This document shows, piece after piece, positions 1 to 8,688 of a DNA stretch of 64,000 nt (its first letter is position 1; each line of letters opens with the position of its first letter). A program made the translations under genes and the position numbers. The notes under the pieces were generated by a model that saw nothing but the letters and a program-made list of their open reading frames with translations, was not told where the DNA came from and searched no databases. This DNA comes from Microbispora siamensis (GTDB lineage Bacteria > Actinomycetota > Actinomycetes > Streptosporangiales > Streptosporangiaceae), in contig NZ_BOOF01000031.1 of assembly GCF_016863095.1 (NCBI RefSeq), positions 62,001 through 126,000 of the forward strand, written 5' to 3'.

Positions 1-605
1 GGACGGGCCATCGGCAGCAGGATCCGCCAGAAGAAGCCGAACGGGGAGCACCCGTCGAGGATCGCCGCCTCCTCGATCTCCCCCGGGATGGCCCGGAAGA
101 AGCCGCGCAGGATGATGATCGTCATCGGCATGCCGAAGGCCGCCTGCGGGAGGATCACGCCGAGCGGGTTGTCGAGCAGCCCGAACATCCGCAGCAGCAC
201 GAACAGCGGCAGGATCGCCACCGCGAACGGGAACATGAGCCCGGCGGCGAACATCGTGAACAGCGCTTCGCGCCCCCGGAAGGCGAAGCGCGCGAACACG
301 AAGGCCGCCAGCGCGGACACCGCGACGACCACGAGCGTGGTGAGCACCGCGATGTACGTGCTGTTCCAGAGCATCTGCCAGAACGATCCCGAGGCGAGGA
401 TGCTCGTGTAGTTCTCCGGCACCCAGGGGTCGGGCAGGCCGAGCGGGTTGCTCGAGAGCTGCCGGGTGGTCTTGAAACCGCCGAGCACGCCGTACAGCAG
501 CGGGACGCCGACGAACAACGCCGTGATCACGACGATCGCGTGCAGGGAAAGGCTGCGCAGCGGACCGCCCGACGTCGGGGACTGCCGGTGACGGTTGGCG
601 CTCAT
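1..605 (-). CDS. Sugar ABC transporter permease, MalG-like (3' end cut by window edge)
   Basis: Inner-membrane permease of a carbohydrate importer (binding-protein-dependent transport family, MalG/LacG type). Visible from the start are a short cytoplasmic tail, a first membrane helix near residues 22-42, then FKTTRQL and further hydrophobic helices. The cytoplasmic EAA loop that docks the ATPase is seen as EEAAILDGCSPFGFFWRILLP near the window edge, so only the C-terminal part is missing. The ATG at 605 overlaps the TGA of the upstream permease gene (ATGA), so the two are translationally coupled. No ATPase gene is visible; many actinobacterial importers of this type use a shared MsiK-like ATPase, which is inference here. 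Confidence 0.9.
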   Translation of the reverse strand, partial: MSANRHRQSPTSGGPLRSLSLHAIVVITALFVGVPLLYGVLGGFKTTRQLSSNPLGLPDPWVPENYTSILASGSFWQMLWNSTYIAVLTTLVVVAVSALAAFVFARFAFRGREALFTMFAAGLMFPFAVAILPLFVLLRMFGLLDNPLGVILPQAAFGMPMTIIILRGFFRAIPGEIEEAAILDGCSPFGFFWRILLPMAR

Positions 606-1528
606 CGCTGGTCTCGCAGCACGGTGGAGGCTCCTTCGAGGTCGCGGCGCATGACGTATCTCTGGTAGAAGATCGCGAACACGAGGCTGATGAGGAACAT
701 CACGACGCTGATCGCGCTCGCATAGCCGACCTGGAAGCGTTTGAAGCCGAACTGGAACATCGTGACGGCCATGGTCTCGGAGGAGTGCGAGGGGCCTCCG
801 CCGGTGATGATCCAGACCAGGTCGAACAGCTGGATCGCACCGATGACCGACAGGAACACGCTGATGCGGATCGTGGGTCCGAGCAGCGGCAGCGTGACGT
901 AGCGGAAGACCTTCCACCCCGTCGCGCCGTCGATCTGGGCGGCCTCGGTGAGCTCCTTCGGAATGCCCTGCCGCCCGGCGATGTACAAGATCATGTGGAA
1001 GCCGAAGTACTTCCAGGTCATGACGATGAACACCGACATCATGACCGTCGAAGGGTCGGCGAACCAGTCGAGGGGATCGACCCCGAACCAGCCGAGGATG
1101 TAGTTGGCCAGACCGTCGGTGGGCGACAGGATCATCATGAACAGAACCGCGGTGATCGCCTCCGACAGCACGTACGGGGCGAAGAACAGCAGGCGGAAGA
1201 ACGCCCGGCCGCGGATCTTCTGGTTGAGCAGCATGGCGATGCCCAGCGAGAGGGGAAGCTGGATCGCCACCGACAAGATGATCAGTAGCAGCCCGCGCCA
1301 CAGGTCCCCGAGGAAGACCTCGTCGGCCAGCAGGCGGGTGAAGTTCGCCATGCCGATGAAGTCCGTCGGCAGCCCGCGCATGCCGTTCCACTTGAACACG
1401 CTCGCGTAGAAGGCGAGCAGGATCGGCGCCACGACGAGCCCGAAGAAGAGCACGAGCGCGGGCAGCAGGAACAGAAGGATCGTGGTGAACCCCCGGAGCC
1501 TGCGGCTCCGGGGTCTCGTCGTCTTCAC
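602..1528 (-). CDS. Sugar ABC transporter permease, MalF-like
   Basis: Partner permease of the same importer, 308 residues, the usual length for the MalF/UgpA/LacF type without the long E. coli MalF loop. Several hydrophobic helices are visible, and the EAA loop reads ELTEAAQIDGATGWKVFRYV at roughly residues 192-211. The N terminus is Arg-rich (MKTTRPRSRRLRG), then a first helix near residues 15-40. It starts 7 bp after the stop of the binding-protein gene and overlaps the next permease by 4 bp. Its first codons encode a perfect 10-bp hairpin, described separately. The substrate cannot be read from the permeases. Confidence 0.92.
   Translation of the reverse strand: MKTTRPRSRRLRGFTTILLFLLPALVLFFGLVVAPILLAFYASVFKWNGMRGLPTDFIGMANFTRLLADEVFLGDLWRGLLLIILSVAIQLPLSLGIAMLLNQKIRGRAFFRLLFFAPYVLSEAITAVLFMMILSPTDGLANYILGWFGVDPLDWFADPSTVMMSVFIVMTWKYFGFHMILYIAGRQGIPKELTEAAQIDGATGWKVFRYVTLPLLGPTIRISVFLSVIGAIQLFDLVWIITGGGPSHSSETMAVTMFQFGFKRFQVGYASAISVVMFLISLVFAIFYQRYVMRRDLEGASTVLRDQR
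1491..1513 (-). promoter_or_regulatory. Perfect 10-bp hairpin at the 5' end of the permease gene
   Basis: CCCCGGAGCC and GGCTCCGGGG are perfect inverted arms around a 3-nt loop. They lie 16-38 nt inside the malF-like reading frame and just after the binding-protein gene. A stable mRNA stem here could slow permease translation or protect the 3' end of the binding-protein message, giving more binding protein than permease. The role is inferred; the structure is seen. Confidence 0.5.
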
Positions 1529-1535
1529 GCGACAG

Positions 1536-2822
1536 TTACTCCTGCTTCGCCGTTTCCGTGATGGCCTGCGCCACCTGCTCGGGTGTCTTGGTCCCGGCGA
1601 TCAACTGGGCCACGGTGTCGTTGACCTCCTGGCCGACGGCCGGCGGGAACGCCTGGTCGAGGTAGAGCTGGAACCCGGTGGCCCCGGCGAGGTTCTTGGC
1701 GACCACGCTCAGGTTCGGGTCCTTGACCGCGTCCTCCTCGCCCTTCAGCACCGGGAGCACGCCGCCGGTCCCGACCGCCTTGCGGTGCTCGGTGCTGTCG
1801 GTGAGGAACTTCAGGAACTCGATCGCCTCAGCCGGGGCGTCGGCCCCGATCGCGAAGCCACCGCCGCCGCCGAAGGCGTCGGTGACCGCGCCCTTGCCGC
1901 CGTCCACCGCGGGGAAGGGGAAGAACCCGAGGTCGTCGCCGAGGCCCTTGCCCGCGTCCTTCTGCACCGCGGGCGCCCACTGGCCCATCAGCTCCATGGC
2001 CGCCTTGCCGTCGCCCATCGTCGCGGCCTGGCCGCCCGGGTCGCCGTACGTCGCGCCGAGGTAGCCCTTCTGGAACGGCTGGAGATCGGCCAGTTCCTTG
2101 AGCTTCTGCCCCGCCTGCACGAAGGCCGGACCCGTGAAGTCCTTGCTCTCACCGGCCTGCTTGAGGGCGTCGAGGCCGCCGATCCGCATGGCGAGGTAGG
2201 CCCAGTAGTAGTGGCCTGGCCACTTGTCCTTGCCGGCGAGCGCGATCGGGGTGACCCCGGCGGCCTTCAGCTTCTTGACGTCGTCGATGAGCTGCGACCA
2301 GGTCCCCGGGGGCTCGGCGATCCCGGCCTTCTTGAACAGCGCCTTGTTGTACCAGAAGCCCACCATGCCGATGTCGTCGGGGATCGCGTACGTCTTGCCG
2401 TCGACCTGGTAGGCCGACAGCGCGGCGTCCGTGAAGTTGCCGAGCCAGGAACCGGCGTCGGAGGTGAGGTCCTTGACCAGACCCGCGTCGACCTGCTGCT
2501 TGAGCACGCCCCCGCCCCAGGTCTGGAAGATGTCCGGCGCCTTGCCGGACTGGGTGAGCGTCGTCAGCTTCGCCTTGAACGCCTCGTTCTCGTAGGGAAC
2601 GCTCTTGATGGTGATATTCGGGTGCGCGGCCTGGAAATCCTTGATCGCCTGAGCGCCGTAGCTCTTCAGGGGTTCGGTGGTCCAGATGTTCCAGAACTCG
2701 ACGGTCACCTTGCCGCCGGCTGAGCTCTTGCTCTCGCCGGCGTCGTTCCCGGTACTACCACATCCCCCGAGGACCAGTGCCGACGCCGCCATGAGCGCCG
2801 CACCTCGCCGACTCAACTTCAC
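1536..2822 (-). CDS. Extracellular sugar-binding lipoprotein of ABC importer
   Basis: Solute-binding protein (family 1, MalE/UgpB type), 428 residues. The N terminus is a lipoprotein signal: MKLSRR, hydrophobic stretch, lipobox LGGC with the modified Cys near residue 21. The mature part starts with VEFWNIWTTEP and has the typical KAPDIFQTWGGGVLKQQ and family-1 fold features such as KAAMELMGQWAP. It would capture an oligo- or monosaccharide outside the membrane and hand it to the two permeases encoded directly downstream. It is the first gene of the operon and has a strong LacI-type operator about 25 bp upstream of its ATG. The sugar cannot be assigned from sequence alone. Confidence 0.94.
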   Translation of the reverse strand: MKLSRRGAALMAASALVLGGCGSTGNDAGESKSSAGGKVTVEFWNIWTTEPLKSYGAQAIKDFQAAHPNITIKSVPYENEAFKAKLTTLTQSGKAPDIFQTWGGGVLKQQVDAGLVKDLTSDAGSWLGNFTDAALSAYQVDGKTYAIPDDIGMVGFWYNKALFKKAGIAEPPGTWSQLIDDVKKLKAAGVTPIALAGKDKWPGHYYWAYLAMRIGGLDALKQAGESKDFTGPAFVQAGQKLKELADLQPFQKGYLGATYGDPGGQAATMGDGKAAMELMGQWAPAVQKDAGKGLGDDLGFFPFPAVDGGKGAVTDAFGGGGGFAIGADAPAEAIEFLKFLTDSTEHRKAVGTGGVLPVLKGEEDAVKDPNLSVVAKNLAGATGFQLYLDQAFPPAVGQEVNDTVAQLIAGTKTPEQVAQAITETAKQE

Positions 2823-2846
2823 GGTGGTTTCCCTTCTGGATTCCGA

Positions 2847-2878
2847 CCGAAACTTTCGGCAGTCGCCCGATAGTTTCT
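2847..2878 (-). promoter_or_regulatory. LacI-family-type operator pair upstream of the sugar-binding protein
   Basis: CCGAAA-C-TTTCGG (2847-2859) is a perfect inverted repeat with a single central base. A degenerate second copy, CGATAGTTTCT (2868-2878), has its centre 20 bp away, two helical turns. Odd CGAAA-N-TTTCG palindromes are typical of actinobacterial LacI-type sugar repressors such as the xylose/xyloside regulators. No LacI gene lies in the window, so the repressor must be encoded beyond the left edge or elsewhere. Confidence 0.65.
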
Positions 2879-3173
2879 GCGATGGGGCAGACGTTACAGT
2901 GGGGTTAGGCTCAGATCAACGGCTGTTGTGCACCTGTTACGCACGGTCGACGGCGAAGGAAAGCACGACCGAACCACGACGCCCAAAAGGGATGAATAGG
3001 CAGCAATCAGGCGGCATTAAGGGGCAGCCGAAACCCGAACGGGCGCGGACCGCGCGGGAACCACAGGTACGGAAACGCCGCTTCGCCGCGAAACGTAAAT
3101 CATGCGCGACGCAAGAAAGCCGCGCACGCGAAGAAACCCGGATGCCAGACCGGGTGAGGAGCCGGCGAAAGCG
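2879..3173. other. Intergenic region between conservon and sugar importer
   Basis: Non-coding in all convincing frames. It holds the promoter of the sugar importer (leftward) and a weak stem acccgg/ccgggt at 3136-3155 after cvnD, followed on the minus strand by TTTCTTCG, a possible terminator of the conservon operon. I see no RNA gene here. Confidence 0.5.
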
Positions 3174-3773
3174 TCAGCGGGCGGCGGCGGTCGGGCGCTT
3201 GCCGTACGCGTGCTTGACGAGCTCGATCAGGACTTCCTTGCCCGATTCCCGCTTGCGCGCGTCGCACAGCATGATCGGCACGTCCTGGCTGAGGTTGAGC
3301 GCGAGCTTGACCTCGTCCAGGTCGAAGACCGGGGCGCCCTCGAAGCAGTTGACCGCGACGACGAAGGGCGTGCCGCGCCGCTCGAAGTAGTCGACGGAGG
3401 GGAAGCAGTCGGCGAGCCTGCGGGTGTCGGCCAGCACGACCGCGCCGAGTGCCCCCCGGGCGAGCTCGTCCCAGACGAACCAGAACCGCTCCTGGCCGGG
3501 GGTGCCGAAGAGATAGAGGACGAAGTCCTGCCCGATGCTGATCCGGCCGAAGTCCATGGCGACCGTGGTGGTCGCCTTCGCCTCGACCCCGGACAGGTCG
3601 TCCACGCCGACGCTGCGGTCGGTCAGCGTCTCCTCCGTGCGCAGCGGCCGGATCTCCGACACGGCCCCGACCATCGTGGTCTTGCCCACCCCGAAGCCTC
3701 CGGCGATCAGCAACTTGATCGCCGTGGGCATCTTCGGCGGGTTCTTCGCGGAATCAGAGCGCCCGAAGGCCAT
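3174..3773 (-). CDS. Conservon GTPase-like protein CvnD
   Basis: Small ATP/GTP-binding protein of the actinobacterial CvnD family, 199 residues, related to MglA/Ras-like GTPases. The P-loop is GGFGVGKTT at residues 25-33. The switch region contains TTTVAMDFGRI and the G3-like FGTPGQERFWF. The usual NKxD base-recognition motif is replaced by AVNCFEG, as is common in this family. The gene overlaps the end of the DUF742 gene by 20 bp and is last in the CvnA-B-C-D set. By analogy with the Streptomyces cvn9 system, the four proteins form a membrane-associated G-protein-like signalling complex; what it senses is unknown. Confidence 0.93.
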   Translation of the reverse strand: MAFGRSDSAKNPPKMPTAIKLLIAGGFGVGKTTMVGAVSEIRPLRTEETLTDRSVGVDDLSGVEAKATTTVAMDFGRISIGQDFVLYLFGTPGQERFWFVWDELARGALGAVVLADTRRLADCFPSVDYFERRGTPFVVAVNCFEGAPVFDLDEVKLALNLSQDVPIMLCDARKRESGKEVLIELVKHAYGKRPTAAAR

Positions 3774-4128
3774 CGAGCACCGCCTTGTACATCCGCTCGT
3801 CGAGCACGTCCGTCTCCGGTTGGGGCTGCTGCACGGCCACGAAACCCCGGTCGAACAGGTCGCCGAGGAGGACCCGGACGATCCCGGCCGGCAGGTCCAG
3901 ATGGGCCGCGATCTCCGCGACCGACAGCGGCCTGCGGCACAGCCGCACGATCGCCTGATGCTCGGGGTCCAGCCCGATCTCGGCTCCCGTGGTGGGCCGG
4001 ATCGTCACCGCGAGCGAGATGAGGTCGAAGCGGTCCTGCGCCTCCGTACGGCCGCGTGCGATCACGTACGGCCGGATGGTCGGCGCGTCGAGTAAGCGCT
4101 CCTCGTCCGGGCTCCACTCGGGGTTCAC
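3754..4128 (-). CDS. DUF742 protein CvnC
   Basis: DUF742 family, 124 residues, start GTG overlapping the TGA of cvnB (GTGA). The sequence shows the family signature TIRPYVIARGRT near the N terminus and a winged-helix-like segment (LCRRPLSVAEIAAHLDLPAG), then LLGDLFDRGFV. It is the third part of the conservon and probably bridges the roadblock protein and the CvnD GTPase. Longer upstream open frames are shadows of cvnA/cvnB; the GTGA overlap and the match to family length decide the start at 4128. Confidence 0.92.
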   Translation of the reverse strand: MNPEWSPDEERLLDAPTIRPYVIARGRTEAQDRFDLISLAVTIRPTTGAEIGLDPEHQAIVRLCRRPLSVAEIAAHLDLPAGIVRVLLGDLFDRGFVAVQQPQPETDVLDERMYKAVLDGLRAL

Positions 4129-4574
4129 CGGCGGACCTCGTTCCCGGCGGCCCGGTCCAGCGCGGCCCGGTCGATCGTGGTCCGGGCGGGCGAGGTCAGG
4201 TACTGCCCGACGCGCACGACGAGCATGGCCATCTCGTACGCCACCAGGCCGACGTCGGCGTCTCCCGTGCAGAGCACGGCCAGGCAGGCGCCCTGGCCCG
4301 CCACGGTCACGAGCAGGTAGGCCGACTTCATCTCCACGATGGTCTGCCGTACGGCCCCGCCCTGGAACCGCTCGCCCACGCCGCGCGCCAGGCTCTGCAG
4401 GCCGGAGGCGACGGCGGACAGGTGCTCGGCGTCCTCCACGTGGAGTCCCTGCGATCCCGCCAGCAGCAGGCCGTCCGTGGACAGCACGATGCCGTGCTCG
4501 ACCTCGCGGACCCGCGCGACGAGGTCGTCGAGCAGCCACGCGAGGTCCGCGGAGGCCCCGGTCTTCTGCGTCAC
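4125..4574 (-). CDS. Roadblock/LC7 domain protein CvnB
   Basis: Roadblock/LC7 fold, 149 residues. Recognisable parts are LAWLLDDLVARVREVEHGIVL, then STDGLLLAGSQGL and HLSAVASGLQSLARGVG, followed by the strand YLLVTVAGQGACLAVLCTGD. Such proteins act as partners of MglA-like GTPases; here the GTPase is CvnD, encoded two genes downstream. The GTG start overlaps the TGA of the sensor kinase gene, and its own stop overlaps the start of the DUF742 gene, so CvnA-B-C are translationally chained. Confidence 0.94.
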   Translation of the reverse strand: MTQKTGASADLAWLLDDLVARVREVEHGIVLSTDGLLLAGSQGLHVEDAEHLSAVASGLQSLARGVGERFQGGAVRQTIVEMKSAYLLVTVAGQGACLAVLCTGDADVGLVAYEMAMLVVRVGQYLTSPARTTIDRAALDRAAGNEVRR

Positions 4575-6871
4575 AGGTTGTCCTCCTCTTCACCCAGCAT
4601 CTTCGCGGCCTCGGATCTGCCGCGCCTCGTCCCCGACTGGAACGAGCCCATGATCTTGCGGATTTCCTCCGGCGAGCGGTCCTCTTCCTCCTCCGCGTCG
4701 CTCGCTTTCCTCGGCTCCTCGGCGAGCGCGGGCGCGAGGTTGGCCTGCGGCACCCGGAAGGGCAGTCCCGACGGGGTGAACCCGGCCGAGGGCGCGGGCC
4801 CGTCCGGATCGCCGCCGCCGGAGAGTGGGGCGCTCTGCACGGGCCTGGGCGGCTCGGGAGCCCTCGGCACGGGAACCACCTCCTGAACTGGTCCGGGAAC
4901 CGCCTCGGGCGCGCCGACCAGCGCGATCTTCCGGGAGCCGGGTTCCCGCCGCGGGAGACCGGGAGAGGTCTCCTCCTCGGGCAGGTCATCCCCGCCCTCG
5001 ATGACGAGGTCGCGCGGCAGCAGCACGACCGCGGTCGTGCCGCCGTACGGCGACGCCTTGAGCGACACCTTGATCCCGTGCCGCTCGGCCAGGCGGCTGA
5101 CGACGTACAGGCCGAGCCGGGCGGTGCTCGACAGGTTGAACTCGGGCGGATCGGCGATCCGCTGGTTGGTCGCGTCCAGGTCCTCGGCGCTCATCCCGAG
5201 GCCGCGGTCCTCCACCTCGATCGCGTACCCGCTGGCCACCACCTGGCCGCCCACCTGCACCATCGTGTACGGCGGGGAGAACGACACCGCGTTCTCGATC
5301 AGCTCGGCGAGCAGGTGGATGACGTCGCCCACCGCGCGTCCGATGAGCGCGGTCTCCCCCATCGGCATCACGGTGACGCGGGTGTAGTCCTCGACCTCGG
5401 CCAGCGCGCCGCGTACGACGTCGACCATCGGCACCGAGCGCCGCCAGGCGCGGGCGGGGGACGCCCCGGACAGGACGATGAGGTTCTCGGCGTTGCGCCG
5501 CATGCGGGTGGCGAGGTGGTCGATGCGGAACAGGTCCTTCAGCTCCGCCGGGTCCGACTCGCGCCGCTCCATCACGTCGAGCAGCGTGAGCTGGCGGTGC
5601 ACCAGCGACTGAGTACGCCGGGCGAGGCTGAGCAGGATGTCGCGGATGCTCTGCCGGAGCTGGGCCTCCTCGACGGCGGTGCGGATGGCGGTCTCCTGCA
5701 CGGTGTTGAACGCCGCGCCCACCTGGCCGATGACGTCGGGCCCGAAGTCGAGCGGCGGCGCCTCCGCCTTGACGTCGACCTTCTCGCCCTGGGCGAGGCG
5801 GGCGACCACGCCGGGCAGCCGCTCGTTGGCCAGTTCGAGCGCGGCCTCGCGCAGCTTCTCCAGCTGACGCACCAGCGCCCGGGCCGTGGTGACCGACAGG
5901 ATGATCGACGCGATGACCGCCACCAGGCCGAGCACACCGGCCAGCACCAGCCGGATGATGACGCCGGCGGCGACGGGGGTCGCCCGATCGATCATCGTCT
6001 CGCCCGCGCCGCTGACCACGTCGTGCAGCTGTGTCAGGACGGCCGACGTCGCGGACTGCCACTGCTCTCCGCCGACGGGCACGCGCAGGCCGGGCCTGCC
6101 CTGCTGCGCGACCAGATCCTCCAGGCTGTGGAGCCGGGCGAGCGCGGCGCTCTTCTGCAGCCGCTGGTAGACGTCGGGAAGCGGCTCCTCCAGGTCGGCC
6201 TGCGCCAGGTCCATCACGTTGCGCTCGGCGCCGACGAGCTGGGTGAACTGGGCGACCTCCGCCTGGCCGAACCTGCCCGTCGCGATTACGCCGGCCAAAA
6301 GGGCGTCTTCGCGCGAAATGAGTTCTCGTGCCCAGTTCAGGCTGATAAGTGTCCGCGTGTCTTTCGCGAGCGCGTCGTCGTCGAGCGTGGCGAGCGAATA
6401 GTAGGTCTGGAAGAGAGAGTCGATGGGGTCGTTGTAGGCGTCGATGGCCCTGTTCCGGTCCACCTGGCGCGCGTCCACTGCGTGCCGCGCCGAACCGAGC
6501 TGGTCGAGCTGCCGGAACGTGCGGTTGATCCGTCTCTGGAGCTCGTCGGTCGCTGCGAACCGGAGGATGTCGCTGCTCGCGAGCCTGCGGAACTCGCCCG
6601 CGGCGGCGTCCGTACGGGTGCGCTGGGCGGCGAGGTCGGCGGACGGGACCAGCGCCGGGTTCACCAGGCGGGAGACCGACAGGCGCCGCTCCTTCTGCAG
6701 CTCGATCAGCAGGGACTCACTCGGCTGGGCGACGTTGCTGTTGTAGACCGTCACCCACGCGAGGTTGAGACCGTCCCGCACGGTCACCCACGCGGCGAAG
6801 ACCCACAGGGCCGCAAGCGACACGAGCATGGCCGTGACTTTGGTCCGCACGCGCGAGTTGCGGAAGCGCAT
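4571..6871 (-). CDS. Nitrate-sensing-domain sensor kinase-like protein CvnA
   Basis: Membrane sensor of the conservon, about 766 residues. Order: short basic N terminus, membrane helix near residues 12-30, a large helical extracellular NIT-type sensing domain (QKERRLSVSRLV; EDALLAGVIATGRF), a second membrane helix around 300-325, a HAMP-like linker, and a GHKL ATPase module with N-box LIENAVSFSPPYT, G1 box EDRGLGMS and G2 region LGLYVVSRLAERHGI. A Pro-rich acidic tail follows. TTG (6883) and GTG (6880) lie just upstream in frame; ATG 6871 has GGTGGG about 5 nt upstream and is preferred. CvnA proteins are kinase-like but often act through CvnB-D rather than a response regulator. Confidence 0.9.
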   Translation of the reverse strand: MRFRNSRVRTKVTAMLVSLAALWVFAAWVTVRDGLNLAWVTVYNSNVAQPSESLLIELQKERRLSVSRLVNPALVPSADLAAQRTRTDAAAGEFRRLASSDILRFAATDELQRRINRTFRQLDQLGSARHAVDARQVDRNRAIDAYNDPIDSLFQTYYSLATLDDDALAKDTRTLISLNWARELISREDALLAGVIATGRFGQAEVAQFTQLVGAERNVMDLAQADLEEPLPDVYQRLQKSAALARLHSLEDLVAQQGRPGLRVPVGGEQWQSATSAVLTQLHDVVSGAGETMIDRATPVAAGVIIRLVLAGVLGLVAVIASIILSVTTARALVRQLEKLREAALELANERLPGVVARLAQGEKVDVKAEAPPLDFGPDVIGQVGAAFNTVQETAIRTAVEEAQLRQSIRDILLSLARRTQSLVHRQLTLLDVMERRESDPAELKDLFRIDHLATRMRRNAENLIVLSGASPARAWRRSVPMVDVVRGALAEVEDYTRVTVMPMGETALIGRAVGDVIHLLAELIENAVSFSPPYTMVQVGGQVVASGYAIEVEDRGLGMSAEDLDATNQRIADPPEFNLSSTARLGLYVVSRLAERHGIKVSLKASPYGGTTAVVLLPRDLVIEGGDDLPEEETSPGLPRREPGSRKIALVGAPEAVPGPVQEVVPVPRAPEPPRPVQSAPLSGGGDPDGPAPSAGFTPSGLPFRVPQANLAPALAEEPRKASDAEEEEDRSPEEIRKIMGSFQSGTRRGRSEAAKMLGEEEDNL

Positions 6872-7092
6872 AACACCCACCAAGCGACATATGAAGAGCC
6901 GTCATAGCGCGTTTCCCGGCGATTAACCAGAAGCTCATCGCTAGGGCGGCGGACATCGCCCAACATTTATAGCCGCGCCACGCCCCGCCACCTTAGCAAT
7001 GGACAGAAAATCGCTCAAGGCCGCATTATGTACGCCATTTGGGGCAAATGTACGAATGTATGCCTATATAGCGTGATCAAGCGACCCAGTGA
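6872..7092 (-). promoter_or_regulatory. AT-rich gap with conservon promoter
   Basis: About 220 bp between the end of the cyclase gene and cvnA. It is clearly more AT-rich than its surroundings (for example TATATAG and TACATAATG on the minus strand). It probably carries the promoter of the conservon. I see no strong hairpin, so read-through from the terpene genes into the conservon is possible. Confidence 0.4.
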
Positions 7093-8688
7093 TCATAGTT
7101 GACGATGCCTGTCGACAACAAGTCGACTGGACTGTGCGAGGTGCAGGGCGGCGAGGATCGCGGCTCTGACCACCGCCACCGGCAGGTAGAGATCCTTGTC
7201 GTGCCACAGCGGCGGGTCGTCGGCCTCGTCCGCCCGGAGCAGGTAGTCATACCCCCTGGCGGCCGCCTCCACGACGGGCCCGTCCTCACGGTGGTCACGG
7301 CTCAGCAGCAGCAGTTGCATCGCATAGGCCGTCTCTTCCCGGGTGCCGCCCCAGCGGCCCCAGGATCCGTCGGCCCGCTGGGTCTCCAGCACCCATCGCA
7401 CGGCCCGCCGCACGGAAGACGCGCAGCCGGCGCCGCCGAAGGCGTCCAGCGCCAGCGCACAGGAGACGGTCGCGTAGTAGGGCGAGGCGTGCCATCGGTC
7501 GTCCCACCACCCCTCCGGCCGCTGGCGCTCGCAGAGCCAGGCCCCGATCGCGTCCATGTCGGGCCGGTAGCGCTCGGCGGCCTCCGGCCGCACCGCCGCG
7601 TACTGCCCCAAGGCGTCGAGCACGTGGGCGTTCACGCTGACCGACGACCCCTCCTCCCCCTGCCAGGTGCAGAAGTGGGTGTCCGTGCGGAAGGCCCACA
7701 GGCTGCCCGGCTCGTACGGCATGCCGAGGAGCGCGAGGGCGTACAGGGCGACCGACGTGGTGTCGGCGTCCGGCGGCAGGCCGGCGCCCGCGGGCGTGCC
7801 GACCGGCTGGATCGCGGCCCGCAGGTCCGCCAGCATCTCCGGCGGCACCTCGAAGGGGACCCCCGCGCGGGCGAGCCAGCTCAGCACCCAGCCGCGCTCG
7901 AAGACCGTGATCGGGAGACCCACGGGGACCGGCCCGCCGTACCGCCGCGCGACCGCCTCCAGGTGCCGCCTGGCCGCGGTACCCGGATCCGGCAGGGCGC
8001 GGCGGCCGAGCCAGGCGGCGGTGGCCGCCGGGGAGGCGCCGACCGTGCCGATCGAGGTCGGCTGGACACCCGGGGCCGCATGGGCGGCGGGCCCGGCGAC
8101 CTCCAGCGCGTGCATGAGCTTCTGCGGCAGTTCCGCGCCGGAGCCGACCCTCGACCTGACGGCGGCGAGCGTGTGCTCGTTCATGCCCGCGGGCAGCCGC
8201 AGCCTCGGACGCCCGGCGAGATGCGGCACATCCCGGTCGCCCAGCGTGTCCAGGTGCGCGTTGACCAGCTCGACCAGCGCGGGCACGACCAGCTCGATCG
8301 CCGGCATGTCGGGGAACAACGGCGCGGCACCCTGCGGCGGCCAGCCGAGCAGCCAGTCCAGCCCACGGCCGGCCGCCCGCGAGAGCGTCTCCCGGTCGGG
8401 CTCCCCCCGCGACACCGTGCACAAGAGCGCCTCGGTCGCGCTCAGCGTGGGGACGAGGGCGTACCCGTCCGGCCCGCCCCAGCGGCCGTCGGGCTGCTGG
8501 CCGTCCAGCAGGAACCGCACCCGTTCCGCGTGGCCCACCAGCCACGGCGCCAGGCTCACCAGCCGCCCGGTCTCGTACACCGAGGGGGAGACCGTGCCCC
8601 ACGGCCGGACCATGAGATCCCTGACCAGTTCGGCGGCCGCGGCGGCCACGTCGACCGCCTTGGGGAAGGTCAGGCCGCCGACGCTCAC
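7093..8688 (-). CDS. Class II terpene cyclase with DxDTT acid motif
   Basis: Two-domain (beta-gamma) class II cyclase of the squalene-hopene cyclase superfamily, 531 residues. These enzymes protonate an isoprenyl diphosphate and cyclise it without losing the diphosphate. N-terminal signature: VSPSVYETGRLVSLAPWL, then QQPDGRWGGPDGYALVPT. The acid motif is D307-A-D309-T-T, not the classic DxDD; the central Asp that donates the proton is kept. The C-terminal domain has ETQRADGSWGRWGG and EETAYAMQLLLLS, typical of this family. GTG 8688 overlaps the stop of the class I gene (GTGA), which fixes the start. A DxDTT motif suggests a sesquiterpene (drimenyl diphosphate synthase-like) enzyme as well as a labdane-type diterpene enzyme; no prenyl diphosphate synthase is nearby to decide. 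Confidence 0.85.
   Translation of the reverse strand: MSVGGLTFPKAVDVAAAAAELVRDLMVRPWGTVSPSVYETGRLVSLAPWLVGHAERVRFLLDGQQPDGRWGGPDGYALVPTLSATEALLCTVSRGEPDRETLSRAAGRGLDWLLGWPPQGAAPLFPDMPAIELVVPALVELVNAHLDTLGDRDVPHLAGRPRLRLPAGMNEHTLAAVRSRVGSGAELPQKLMHALEVAGPAAHAAPGVQPTSIGTVGASPAATAAWLGRRALPDPGTAARRHLEAVARRYGGPVPVGLPITVFERGWVLSWLARAGVPFEVPPEMLADLRAAIQPVGTPAGAGLPPDADTTSVALYALALLGMPYEPGSLWAFRTDTHFCTWQGEEGSSVSVNAHVLDALGQYAAVRPEAAERYRPDMDAIGAWLCERQRPEGWWDDRWHASPYYATVSCALALDAFGGAGCASSVRRAVRWVLETQRADGSWGRWGGTREETAYAMQLLLLSRDHREDGPVVEAAARGYDYLLRADEADDPPLWHDKDLYLPVAVVRAAILAALHLAQSSRLVVDRHRQL

Noticed and set aside
1491..1513. Hairpin in malF as an IS200/IS605 end or terminator
   Set aside because: It is inside a well-conserved coding region, has no U-tract and no IS-like tail.
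1482..2723. Long plus-strand open frame opposite the sugar-binding protein gene
   Set aside because: Arg/Gly/Val-rich composition typical of an antisense shadow in high-GC DNA; no ribosome site or domain.
2879..3173. tRNA or small RNA in the gap left of the conservon
   Set aside because: No cloverleaf or T-loop sequence found; only a weak stem near 3136.
3989..6907. 972-codon plus-strand open frame opposite the conservon
   Set aside because: Low-complexity shadow of cvnA-cvnC; the minus-strand genes have clear domains and coupled starts.
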